Below are positions 57,004 through 64,000 of a stretch of DNA of 64,000 nucleotides, in pieces. Each line of letters opens with the position of its first letter. The stretch's first letter is position 1. A model generated the notes under the pieces. It saw only the letters and a program-made list of their open reading frames with translations. It was not told where the DNA came from and searched no databases. The stretch covers positions 62,001-126,000 of the forward strand of contig NZ_JOAN01000001.1 of NCBI RefSeq assembly GCF_000718555.1. Direction: 5' to 3'. A program made the translations under genes and the position numbers. The DNA is from Micromonospora chokoriensis. Lineage in GTDB: Bacteria; Actinomycetota; Actinomycetes; Mycobacteriales; Micromonosporaceae.

Positions 57004-58194
57004 GTGACGGTGAGCCGGGAGATCGACGACATCCTGCAGCGCGGCGCGGACGGCGGGCGGATCACGCCCGAGGAGGCCCTGCTGCTCTACACCGAGGCGC
57101 CCTTCCACGCGTTGGGCGAGGCGGCGGACGCGGTGCGTCGTCGGCGCTACCCGGACAACGTCGTCACCTACCTGATCGATCGCAACATCAACTACACGAA
57201 CGTCTGCGTGACGGCGTGCAAGTTCTGCGCGTTCTACCGTGCGCCCAAGCACAAGGAAGGGTGGACCCACCCGACCGAGGAGATCCTGCGCCGTTGCGGC
57301 GAGGCGGTCGAGCTGGGCGCCACCCAGGTGATGCTCCAGGGCGGGCACCACCCGGACTACGGCGTGGAGTACTACGAGGAGCTGTTCTCCTCGGTCAAGC
57401 AGGCGTACCCGCAGTTGGTCATCCACTCGATCGGCCCCAGCGAGATCCTGCACATGGCCAAGGTCTCCGGGGTGAGCCTGGACGAGGCCATCGCCCGGAT
57501 CAAGACCGCCGGCCTGGACTCGATCGCCGGCGCCGGCGCGGAGATGCTGCCCGAGCGGCCCCGAAAGGCCATCGCGCCGCTCAAGGAGTCGGGCGAGCGC
57601 TGGCTGGAGGTCATGGAGCTGGCCCACCGGCAGGGCATCGAGTCGACCGCCACCATGATGATGGGCACCGGCGAGACGCACGCCGAGCGGATCGAGCACC
57701 TGCGCATGATCCGGGACGTGCAGGACCGCACCGGCGGTTTCCGGTCCTTCATCCCCTGGACGTACCAGCCGGAGAACAACCACCTCAAGGGCCGCACCCA
57801 GGCGACCACGCTGGAATACCTGCGGTTGGTCGCGGTGGCCCGGCTCTTCTTCGAGACCGTGCCGCACCTGCAGGCGTCCTGGCTGACGACCGGCAAGGAC
57901 GTCGGGCAGCTCGCGCTGCACATGGGCGTGGACGACCTCGGCTCGATCATGCTGGAGGAGAACGTCATCTCCTCCGCCGGTGCGCGACACCGCTCCAACC
58001 TGCACGAGCTGATCGGCATGATCCGCTCGGCGGACCGGATCCCCGCGCAGCGCGACACCCTCTACAACCGGCTCGCCGTGCACCACACGCCGGCCGACGA
58101 CCCGACCGACGAGCGGGTGGTCTCGCACTTCTCCTCGATCGCGCTGCCTGGCGGCGGAGCGGGCCGATCCCTGCCACTGGTCGAGGTCAACTGA
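57004..58194 (+). CDS. mqnC: Cyclic dehypoxanthine futalosine synthase (radical SAM)
   Basis: 396 residues from GTG 57004. Radical-SAM motif CVTACKFC (C68, C72, C75) within NINYTNVCVTACKFCAFYRA, then QVMLQGGHHPDYGVEYYEEL and GAGAEMLPERPRKAIAP, which are MqnC features. It cyclises dehypoxanthine futalosine. A single-gene unit, probably leaderless. The last ~15 residues are a Gly-rich tail. Confidence 0.95.
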   Translation: MTVSREIDDILQRGADGGRITPEEALLLYTEAPFHALGEAADAVRRRRYPDNVVTYLIDRNINYTNVCVTACKFCAFYRAPKHKEGWTHPTEEILRRCGEAVELGATQVMLQGGHHPDYGVEYYEELFSSVKQAYPQLVIHSIGPSEILHMAKVSGVSLDEAIARIKTAGLDSIAGAGAEMLPERPRKAIAPLKESGERWLEVMELAHRQGIESTATMMMGTGETHAERIEHLRMIRDVQDRTGGFRSFIPWTYQPENNHLKGRTQATTLEYLRLVAVARLFFETVPHLQASWLTTGKDVGQLALHMGVDDLGSIMLEENVISSAGARHRSNLHELIGMIRSADRIPAQRDTLYNRLAVHHTPADDPTDERVVSHFSSIALPGGGAGRSLPLVEVN

Positions 58195-58574
58195 CCCGGT
58201 CGACGTCCGGCCGTTCGGCTGACCGACGCTCATGCTCCCGCCGGGTCGCCCCGGCGGTACGGGTGGTCCCCGCCGCCGCAGCGTCAGGCTGTCCGCTGCG
58301 GGGGTGGTGGAGATGATCGTCGGCGGATAGCGTCCCGGCTCGTATCCGTCACCACCACCGAGCGGTGCGGCGGTCCTCCATCGGCCCGTTGAGGGTCGTT
58401 CATATAACGCACGGCAATACGGGCGGGATGGGTGACCATCCCGCCCGTACTGTCTGCCCAGCTCGGGCCGGACGGATGAAAACGCGTCCGCGTGCTGGCG
58501 TTGAAGATCGGCCTCCGATAGCGTCCGCTCGTTCCGCAACAAACAATTCTTTCTTCCCTACCCTCGGGGGACTG
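58195..58574. other. 380-nt region between mqnC and the LPXTG gene
   Basis: Contains a perfect 14-bp-arm hairpin at 58418-58449 and an AT-richer leader (58515-58560) before the surface protein gene. No coding region with convincing codon bias is seen. Confidence 0.55.
58418..58449 (+). terminator. Perfect hairpin upstream of the LPXTG gene
   Basis: TACGGGCGGGATGG (58418-58431) pairs exactly with CCATCCCGCCCGTA (58436-58449) around GTGA. Probable mqnC terminator, or an attenuator for the next gene. Confidence 0.65.
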
Positions 58575-60029
58575 ATGACAGCGTTCCACCGCTCGACGCT
58601 GGTGCGAGCCAGTGTCGTGGCGCTGCTCGCGGCCGGCGGCGTCGCCGCCGTCGCCGCCCCAGTGCTGGCGGCCGAGGAGGCCGATCTGGCCCTGGTGCCG
58701 CTCAGCTACAACCTGGCCAAGGGCGTCACCGAGGCCAAGAGCAAGCCGTTCAAGTTCACCGTCGACAACACCCGCAGCAAGGAAGACGCCAAGGGTGTCA
58801 GCTACGTCGTGGACACCAGCAAGCTTGACAGCGGCAAGGTCCGGGTCGTGGTGCCCGACGGCTGCAAGGTGAATGGCGAGAAATTCACCTGCCGCCTCGG
58901 CGACCTACCCGCCGGCACCAGCGAGGACTTCGGTATCCCGATCTTCTCCATCGGCGGTCGGGGCGCCGCCGGCGCTCTGGTGGTCAACATCCGCTCGACC
59001 ACCGATGACCCCAACAAGGAAGACAACAGGGTCAAGCACGACATCACCGTCACCGAGCCCGGCTACGACCTGACCAGTTGGGTGCAGGACGTCAACGCGA
59101 ACGTCGTGGTGAACGGCGTCAGCGGCGACGACCCCGACCTCCGGCCGGTGCGGCCGGGCGAGACGGTGCCGGTCGACTGGGCGATCTACAACGACGGCAG
59201 CCGCAAGGCCACCGGCCTCGCCTACGTGCTCACCCTCCCGGCGGGCGTCACCTTCGACACCCTGCCGGACACCTGCACCGCGCAGACCTTCGGCGTCGCC
59301 CAGGCGCTCTGCCAGGACGACGGCGCGGTGATCCGCCCCGGTGACTACTACACGGCGGACATCAAGGTGACCGTCGGCAAGGACGTCAAGGAGCCGGTGC
59401 TGCGGGTCGGCGAGCTGGTCGCGCACGGTCTGGATGCGGCCGCCGGCCAGCCCGAGGAGAAGCCCGAGCGGGCCAGCAGCGCTCAGCGGAAGACCTTCAC
59501 CGAGGTCGACGAGGGTGACAACCAAGCGATCTTCGACGTCTTCGTCGACCAGGCCGTGGACCCGACGCCCACGCCCACGGTGACTCCGACGGGATCCCCG
59601 ACGCCGACGGTCACCCCAACTCAGTCGCCGACTCCGACGCCGACGCCGACGGTTACTCCGACGGAGACCCCGACGCCGACCCCGACGGTTACTCCGACGG
59701 AGACCCCGACGCCGACCCCGACGGTTACTCCGACGGAGACCCCGACGCCCACGCCGACGGTTACTCCGACGGAGACCCCGACGCCCACGCCGACGGTTAC
59801 TCCGACGGAGAGTACGACGACCCCGGGCACGACCGTCTCGCCGGGTACCGGTGGTGGCTCCGCCGGAGGCGGCTCGGGCGGTGGCGGCCTGCCGGTGACC
59901 GGTGTGCAGGTCGGTCTGATCGGCGGCATCGGCGTGATCATCCTGCTCGTGGGTGGAGCGCTGCTGGTGCTCTCCCGCCGCCGCAAGGTCGTCCTGGTCT
60001 CCCCGGCCGACGAGAAGTCGACCGACTGA
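58575..60029 (+). CDS. LPXTG cell-wall-anchored surface protein with Pro/Thr stalk
   Basis: 484 residues. Signal peptide ([23 protein letters not shown]), two DUF11-like beta-sandwich regions (about 35-150 and 155-310; cysteines in [11 protein letters not shown] and TCTAQTF...ALC), a Pro/Thr stalk of [12 protein letters not shown] units (about 335-415), a Gly/Ser hinge, then LPVTG (439-443), a hydrophobic helix and RRRK. It is therefore a sortase substrate. The DNA of the stalk is a 36-bp minisatellite that could vary in length. A terminator follows at 60052. Confidence 0.92.
   Translation: MTAFHRSTLVRASVVALLAAGGVAAVAAPVLAAEEADLALVPLSYNLAKGVTEAKSKPFKFTVDNTRSKEDAKGVSYVVDTSKLDSGKVRVVVPDGCKVNGEKFTCRLGDLPAGTSEDFGIPIFSIGGRGAAGALVVNIRSTTDDPNKEDNRVKHDITVTEPGYDLTSWVQDVNANVVVNGVSGDDPDLRPVRPGETVPVDWAIYNDGSRKATGLAYVLTLPAGVTFDTLPDTCTAQTFGVAQALCQDDGAVIRPGDYYTADIKVTVGKDVKEPVLRVGELVAHGLDAAAGQPEEKPERASSAQRKTFTEVDEGDNQAIFDVFVDQAVDPTPTPTVTPTGSPTPTVTPTQSPTPTPTPTVTPTETPTPTPTVTPTETPTPTPTVTPTETPTPTPTVTPTETPTPTPTVTPTESTTTPGTTVSPGTGGGSAGGGSGGGGLPVTGVQVGLIGGIGVIILLVGGALLVLSRRRKVVLVSPADEKSTD
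59651..59812 (+). repeat. 36-bp minisatellite encoding the Pro/Thr stalk
   Basis: Units beginning GGTTACTCCGACGGAGACCC start at 59651, 59687, 59723, 59759 and 59795, exactly 36 bp apart; four are complete. Each encodes [12 protein letters not shown]. Confidence 0.92.
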
Positions 60030-60051
60030 CATCTGTGACAGGTACGGCGTG

Positions 60052-60079
60052 AGGGCGGGGTGGGCGACCACCCCGCCCT
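60052..60079 (+). terminator. Terminator after the LPXTG gene
   Basis: AGGGCGGGGTGG (60052-60063) pairs with CCACCCCGCCCT (60068-60079) around a GCGA loop, followed by TTTCG. Confidence 0.8.
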
Positions 60080-60147
60080 TTCGCGTACGAATGCGTGCCA
60101 CGCCACCCAGCGAGCGTTGGTTGACGGGCGGCTGGCAGAGTGGAGGG

Positions 60148-60858
60148 GTGAGCCGTACCCCGCAGGGCCAGCGAGCCAGCCTGGACAAGCAGCCGCACGA
60201 GGTCGCCGCGATGTTCGACGGCGTGGCGGAGCGTTACGACCTGACCAACACGGTGATTTCGCTGGGCCAGGACCGTTTGTGGCGTCGGGCCACCCGGGCG
60301 GCGCTCGGGCTGCGGCCGGGCGAGCGGGTGCTGGACGTGGGCGCGGGCACCGGCGTCTCGACGCGTGAGCTGGCCCAGTCCGGGGCGTACGCGGTCGGGG
60401 CCGATCTGTCGCTGGGCATGCTGTACGCGGGCAAGCGGTCCCGGCCGGAGGTGCCGCTGCTGGCGGGAGACGCGCTGCGGCTGCCGTTCGCCGACGCCAG
60501 CTTCGACGCGGTGACCATCTCGTTCGCGCTGCGCAACGTCAACGACACCGACGCGGCGCTGCGTGAGCTGGCCCGGGTGACCCGGCCGGGCGGGCGGCTG
60601 GTGGTCTGCGAGTTCAGCACCCCGGTCAACCCGGTCTTCCGGACGGTCTACCTGTCGTACCTGATGCGGTCTTTGCCGGCGGTGGCCCGCACGGTGTCGA
60701 GCAACCCCGAGGCGTACGTCTATCTCGCCGAGTCGGTTCGGGCCTGGCCGGCGCAGTCCGCGCTTGCCGGCCGGGTGGCCGCGGCGGGGTGGGGGCGAGT
60801 GGCGTGGCGCAACCTGACCGGTGGCGTGGTGGCCCTGCACCGGGGGATCCGCGAGTAG
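60148..60858 (+). CDS. menG: Demethylmenaquinone methyltransferase
   Basis: 236 residues from GTG 60148. [20 protein letters not shown] and [16 protein letters not shown] are UbiE/MenG signatures; the SAM site is [15 protein letters not shown], with [15 protein letters not shown] and [14 protein letters not shown] further on. It adds the final ring methyl group. It lies near the futalosine genes and Complex I. GGAGG directly abuts the GTG, too close for normal use, so initiation may be unusual. Confidence 0.94.
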   Translation: MSRTPQGQRASLDKQPHEVAAMFDGVAERYDLTNTVISLGQDRLWRRATRAALGLRPGERVLDVGAGTGVSTRELAQSGAYAVGADLSLGMLYAGKRSRPEVPLLAGDALRLPFADASFDAVTISFALRNVNDTDAALRELARVTRPGGRLVVCEFSTPVNPVFRTVYLSYLMRSLPAVARTVSSNPEAYVYLAESVRAWPAQSALAGRVAAAGWGRVAWRNLTGGVVALHRGIRE

Positions 60859-60932
60859 CGGACGGCTCGCATCGACGGGCACGGAGATTATTCAGGTTCC
60901 GTTAATATCGGCCTTTAGTCCACTTTGCCCCG

Positions 60933-60938
60933 TACGCT
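60933..60938 (+). promoter_or_regulatory. -10 hexamer for the small gene at 60946 (leaderless)
   Basis: TACGCT, 7 nt before ATG 60946; no ribosome site. Confidence 0.5.
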
Positions 60939-60945
60939 TGATCGC

Positions 60946-61170
60946 ATGACCGGAGCAGACCCGGCGGACCCGGTGGCCGCCACCGACGACGACGCGGCCG
61001 AACTCATCGCGCAGTTGCGTGCGCTGGCCGGGGCCGATCCGGTGGAGGTCCGGCAGGTGGTCGCCGAGGTGTTGGCGGCACTGGACCGGGCTGCCGGCGG
61101 AGCGCTCCGCGAGCATCTGCCGGAGACCATCCGGGTCGATGCGGGCTTGGACGCTTCCAGCCCGGCCTGA
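60946..61170 (+). CDS. Small acidic hypothetical protein
   Basis: 74 residues, acidic start (DPADPVAATDDDAAEL) followed by a helical stretch (LIAQLRALAGADPVEVRQVV, AEVLAALDRAAGG). No cysteine, no signal peptide, no recognised family. It lies between menG and the reductase gene and probably has its own leaderless promoter. Confidence 0.6.
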   Translation: MTGADPADPVAATDDDAAELIAQLRALAGADPVEVRQVVAEVLAALDRAAGGALREHLPETIRVDAGLDASSPA

Positions 61171-61271
61171 CACCTGACCGCTGTGGACGGTCCACGGCTG
61201 TCACATCGGCGAGTTAGGCACCCCTGGTCCTGCACAGGTATGACGCCGGTCATACACTCGTCCCGTCTGGC

Positions 61272-61289
61272 TTGTGAAGCATTTCACGA
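61272..61289. promoter_or_regulatory. Rex (redox repressor) operator, predicted
   Basis: TTGTGAA-GCAT-TTCACGA matches the Rex operator consensus TTGTGAA-N4-TTCACAA at 13 of 14 defined positions. It lies 20 nt before the ATG of the reductase gene at 61310, downstream of a possible -10 (CATACA, 61250-61255), where binding would block transcription. Confidence 0.7.
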
Positions 61290-61309
61290 GCGTGCGGGAG
61301 GAGGCGCGA

Positions 61310-62587
61310 ATGACCCCGGTGGAACACGATGCCGACGTCATTGTCGTGGGCGCCGGTCCCGGTGGATCAGCGACTGCGTACCACCTGGCCCGGCACGGCG
61401 TACGGGTGCTGTTGTTGGAGAAGACCGAGTTCCCCCGGGAGAAGGTCTGCGGCGACGGGTTGACCCCGCGCGCGGTGCGCCAACTGATCCGGATGGGTGT
61501 GGACACCTCACCCGAGGCGGGCTGGCTGCACAACCGTGGCCTGCGGGTCATCGGCGGCGGGGTACGCCTCGAACTGGACTGGCCGGAGCTGGCCAGCTTC
61601 CCCAACTACGGTCTGGTGCGAACCCGACTGGACTTCGACGACCTGCTCGCCCAGCGGGCGGTGGGCGCCGGCGCGAAGCTGCGGACCAACGTCAACGTGC
61701 TGGGCCCGGTGCTCGACGGCGATGGCCGGGTCACCGGCGTCGAGGCGGAGGTCGGGCCGGGCAAGGAGCCCACCACCTTCCACGCCCCGCTTGTCGTCGC
61801 GGCGGATGGCGTCTCCGGCCGGTTCCCGCTCGCGCTCGGGCTGGCCAAGCGGGAGGACCGGCCGATCGGTGTGGCGGTCCGCCGCTACTACCACTCGCCG
61901 GCCAAGGCGGACGACAACTACCTGGAGTCCTGGCTGGAGCTGCGCAGCAAGGACAGCGGCGACAACCTGCTGCCCGGGTACGGCTGGATCTTCGGCCTCG
62001 GTGACGGGCGGGTCAACGTCGGCCTCGGCGTGCTCAACTCGTCCTCGGCGTTCGGCAAGACCAACTACCGCCGGCTGCTCACCGACTGGCTCGCCAACAC
62101 CCCGGAGGACTGGGGGATGACCGACGAGACCAACGCCGACGGCCCGATCCTCGGTGCCGCGCTGCCGATGGGCTTCAACCGGGTGCCCCACTACACCCGG
62201 GGCGTGCTGTTGGTCGGCGACTCGGGCGGCATGGTCAACCCGTTCAACGGTGAGGGCATCGCGTACGCGATGGAGTCCGGCGAGCTGGCCGCTGAGGTCG
62301 TGGTCCAGGCACTCGCCCGGCCGGCCGGCCCGGAGCGGGAGCGCGCGCTGATGGCCTACCCGAACGAGCTGAAGGCCCGGCTCGGCGGCTATTACCGGTT
62401 GGGCGGCATCTTCGTCAAGCTGATCGGCCGCCCTGAGATCATGCGGATTGCCACCAAACACGGCATGCCGCACCCGACGCTGATGCGATTCGTGCTCAAG
62501 CTGTTGGCCAACCTGACCGACCCGCGCGGCGGGGATGCGATGGACCGGGTCATCAACGCGATGACGAAGGCCGCGCCAGCCGTGTAG
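61310..62587 (+). CDS. Geranylgeranyl reductase family flavoprotein (MenJ-like)
   Basis: 425 residues from ATG 61310 with GGAGGAG upstream. FAD-binding VIVVGAGPGGSATAYHLARH and LLLEKTEFPREKVCGDGLTPRA, with the conserved cysteine of the CGDG motif; LVGDSGGMVNPFNGEGIAYAMESG is the second flavin motif. In Mycobacterium, MenJ (Rv0561c), also near menG, saturates one isoprene of menaquinone; the same role is likely here. A near-consensus Rex site precedes it, so it should be controlled by NADH/NAD+. Chlorophyll-type or archaeal lipid reductase roles are less likely. Confidence 0.88.
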   Translation: MTPVEHDADVIVVGAGPGGSATAYHLARHGVRVLLLEKTEFPREKVCGDGLTPRAVRQLIRMGVDTSPEAGWLHNRGLRVIGGGVRLELDWPELASFPNYGLVRTRLDFDDLLAQRAVGAGAKLRTNVNVLGPVLDGDGRVTGVEAEVGPGKEPTTFHAPLVVAADGVSGRFPLALGLAKREDRPIGVAVRRYYHSPAKADDNYLESWLELRSKDSGDNLLPGYGWIFGLGDGRVNVGLGVLNSSSAFGKTNYRRLLTDWLANTPEDWGMTDETNADGPILGAALPMGFNRVPHYTRGVLLVGDSGGMVNPFNGEGIAYAMESGELAAEVVVQALARPAGPERERALMAYPNELKARLGGYYRLGGIFVKLIGRPEIMRIATKHGMPHPTLMRFVLKLLANLTDPRGGDAMDRVINAMTKAAPAV

Positions 62588-62605
62588 AGCAGGGATATGA
62601 GCGTG

Positions 62606-62639
62606 CGGTCCCCGCCGTCGCATCGACGGCGGGGGACCG
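62606..62639 (+). terminator. Terminator between the reductase and nuoA
   Basis: CGGTCCCCGCCGTCG (62606-62620) pairs with CGACGGCGGGGGACCG (62624-62639), with one bulged base and a CAT loop. It implies that the nuo genes have a promoter of their own in 62640-62779. Confidence 0.7.
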
Positions 62640-62779
62640 GGCAAGTAGGACGGCATCGGCGCTGGTCACAGCCCCGGAGCTGACAAAGATCGACCCCCGC
62701 CGACTGCCACTGCGAGGGACGTGAATAGTGTGATTTTCGTCAAGCACCGAGGGCAGGGAAGGACGAGCAGGAGAAAACG

Positions 62780-63145
62780 ATGTCGCTCTCGCCTTACGCA
62801 CCGATCATCGGGCTGTTCGCCCTCGCCGCGGCGTTCTCGCTGTTTTCCGTGGGCGCCGCCCGCTTCGCCGGTCCCCGTCGCTACAACAAGGCCAAACTCG
62901 AGGCTTACGAGTGCGGCATCGAGCCCAGCCCGCAGCCGGTCGGCGGCGGACGGTTCCCGATCAAGTTCTACCTGACGGCGATGCTCTTCATCGTCTTCGA
63001 CATCGAGATCATCTTCCTCTACCCCTGGGCGGTCTCGTTCGACGCCCTGCCGATCTTCGGCTTCGTGGAGATGGTCCTGTTCATCGTCGCGGTCTTCGTT
63101 GCGTACGCCTACGTGTGGCGGCGCGGCGGCCTGGACTGGGACTGA
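62780..63145 (+). CDS. nuoA: NADH-quinone oxidoreductase subunit A
   Basis: 121 residues, three membrane helices. [12 protein letters not shown] has the conserved loop cysteine (about C44) and [20 protein letters not shown] the conserved second helix. First gene of the Complex I operon. AGGAG lies upstream of ATG 62780, and nuoB follows after 14 nt. Confidence 0.97.
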   Translation: MSLSPYAPIIGLFALAAAFSLFSVGAARFAGPRRYNKAKLEAYECGIEPSPQPVGGGRFPIKFYLTAMLFIVFDIEIIFLYPWAVSFDALPIFGFVEMVLFIVAVFVAYAYVWRRGGLDWD

Positions 63146-63159
63146 GGAAGGAACGTCAG

Positions 63160-63837
63160 ATGGGCATCGAGGAGAAGCTTCCCGCCGGCGTCCTGCTCAC
63201 CTCGGTGGAGAAGCTGGTCAACTGGTCTCGGAAGTCGTCCGTGTGGGGCGCCACCTTCGGCCTGGCCTGCTGCGCCATCGAGATGATGGCCGCCGGTGGT
63301 CCGCACTACGACATGGGCCGCTGGGGCATGGAGGTCTTCCGGGCGTCGCCCCGGCAGGCCGACCTGATGATCGTGGCCGGCCGGGTGAGTCAGAAGATGG
63401 CCCCGGTGCTGCGCCAGATCTACGACCAGATGGCCGAGCCGCGCTGGGTGCTCTCGATGGGCGTCTGCGCCAGCAGTGGCGGCATGTTTAACAACTACGC
63501 GATCGTGCAGGGTGTCGACCACGTCGTGCCGGTCGACATGTACCTGCCCGGCTGTCCGCCTCGGCCGGAGATGCTCATCGACGCGATCCTCAAGCTCCGC
63601 GAGAAGATCATGTATGAGCCGCTCGGCCCGAACGGCCGCAAGATGCTCGCTGCCCGCCAGGAGCGCGGCGACGTTCCGGTCGTGCCCTACGGCTCGATGC
63701 CCTCCTCGTACCGCAGCGACAAGGCCCGGCGTGCCGAGTGGACCCGGGCGGTCCGCGAGGGCCGCGAGGAGCAGCTGCGCATCGAGAACTGGATGAACGC
63801 TCAGAACCACCTCCACCCGCAGGCAGGCCCCAAATGA
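63160..63837 (+). CDS. nuoB: NADH-quinone oxidoreductase subunit B
   Basis: 225 residues from ATG 63160 with GAAGGAA upstream. Ligands of cluster N2 are in [19 protein letters not shown] and [10 protein letters not shown] charged C-terminal extension (about 175-225) is usual in actinobacteria. It passes electrons to menaquinone, whose synthesis genes fill much of the window. Its stop overlaps the nuoC start. Confidence 0.97.
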   Translation: MGIEEKLPAGVLLTSVEKLVNWSRKSSVWGATFGLACCAIEMMAAGGPHYDMGRWGMEVFRASPRQADLMIVAGRVSQKMAPVLRQIYDQMAEPRWVLSMGVCASSGGMFNNYAIVQGVDHVVPVDMYLPGCPPRPEMLIDAILKLREKIMYEPLGPNGRKMLAARQERGDVPVVPYGSMPSSYRSDKARRAEWTRAVREGREEQLRIENWMNAQNHLHPQAGPK

Positions 63838-64000
63838 GCGACAAGCCCAACGACGGTGGCGTACCGCTGCCGGTGGTACCAGCCGGCGCTACCAGTGGCG
63901 CCCCCGCCGAGTTGCCACCGGCCAGCCCGGCCGGTCGCGGAATGTTCGGCAACCAGGGCACCGGCGACGTGTCCGGCTACGGCGGCCTGGTCCGCCAGCG
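63834..64000 (+). CDS. nuoC: NADH-quinone oxidoreductase subunit C, N-terminal part (runs off right edge)
   Basis: ATG 63834 overlaps the nuoB stop. The 55 visible residues ([18 protein letters not shown], then an Ala/Pro-rich stretch and [20 protein letters not shown]) are the low-complexity N-terminal extension seen in actinobacterial NuoC; the conserved domain lies past the window. Confidence 0.85.
   Translation, partial: MSDKPNDGGVPLPVVPAGATSGAPAELPPASPAGRGMFGNQGTGDVSGYGGLVRQ

Noticed and set aside
59651..59812. CRISPR array from regular 36-bp units
   Set aside because: Units are contiguous with no unique spacers and are coding sequence for a Pro/Thr stalk.
62640..62779. Second Rex site directly upstream of nuoA
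   Set aside because: GTGTGATTTTCGTCA around 62725-62740 matches the consensus too poorly.

Overview
The window is chromosomal DNA from a high-GC actinomycete, most likely Micromonosporaceae (Micromonospora-like). That is inferred from the strong GC bias, frequent GTG starts, a BldC-like developmental regulator, XRE/DUF397 pairs, LPXTG and HAMP-array proteins, and a gene order for menaquinone and Complex I genes that I recall from Streptomyces coelicolor (ubiD-ubiA-ubiX, mqnE, mqnA, mqnC, menG, nuo). No rRNA, tRNA, CRISPR array, prophage or intact insertion sequence was seen.

Layout. 1-9.7 kb: signalling. A partial PP2C-type regulator (ATPase + GAF) faces a HAMP-array hybrid histidine kinase whose repeat array carries two abnormal junctions, one of them frameshifting. 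A coupled response regulator, a GbsR/MarR regulator divergent from a two-gene ABC exporter, and a STAS anti-sigma antagonist follow. 9.9-16 kb: hemL, a histidine phosphatase and the complete System II cytochrome c maturation set (TlpA/ResA, CcdA, ResB, CcsB) in one tightly coupled run. 16-20 kb: accessory genes (secreted CARDB-like protein, XRE/DUF397 unit, alpha/beta hydrolase) with two copies of a palindromic repeat. 20.3-24.5 kb: UbiD, UbiA and UbiX of the late futalosine pathway, with a class I terpene synthase gene on the opposite strand between them. 24.5-34 kb: BldC-like regulator, Lrp and Cds1-like cysteine desulfhydrase, glycolipid-binding family protein, DEAD-box helicase with a repetitive RNA-binding tail, two cell-envelope proteins, then mqnE. 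34.9-38.3 kb: two divergent secreted peptidases. 38.4-41.5 kb: cobalamin riboswitch and btuFCD. 41.5-48 kb: VOC protein, a four-gene ABC operon with its regulator, and a HelD-like helicase. 48.3-58.2 kb: mqnA, two paralogous serine hydrolases, paaABCDE, a lone AAA15 ATPase of visibly lower GC, and mqnC. 58.5-64 kb: LPXTG surface protein, menG, a MenJ-like reductase behind a near-consensus Rex operator, then nuoA, nuoB and the start of nuoC.

How the genes fit together. Much of the window builds the respiratory chain: three radical-SAM/chorismate steps (MqnA, MqnE, MqnC) and four late steps (UbiA, UbiD with UbiX for its prenyl-FMN, MenG) of futalosine menaquinone synthesis, a likely menaquinone side-chain reductase, Complex I, cytochrome c maturation and a heme-precursor enzyme. 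MqnB and MqnD are not in the window.

A recurrent theme is a TANNNT -10 hexamer 6-8 nt before the start codon with no Shine-Dalgarno, seen at about eleven genes, which points to widespread leaderless transcription. Several intergenic palindromes share a TTGATC edge and look like a dispersed repeat family partly used as terminators.
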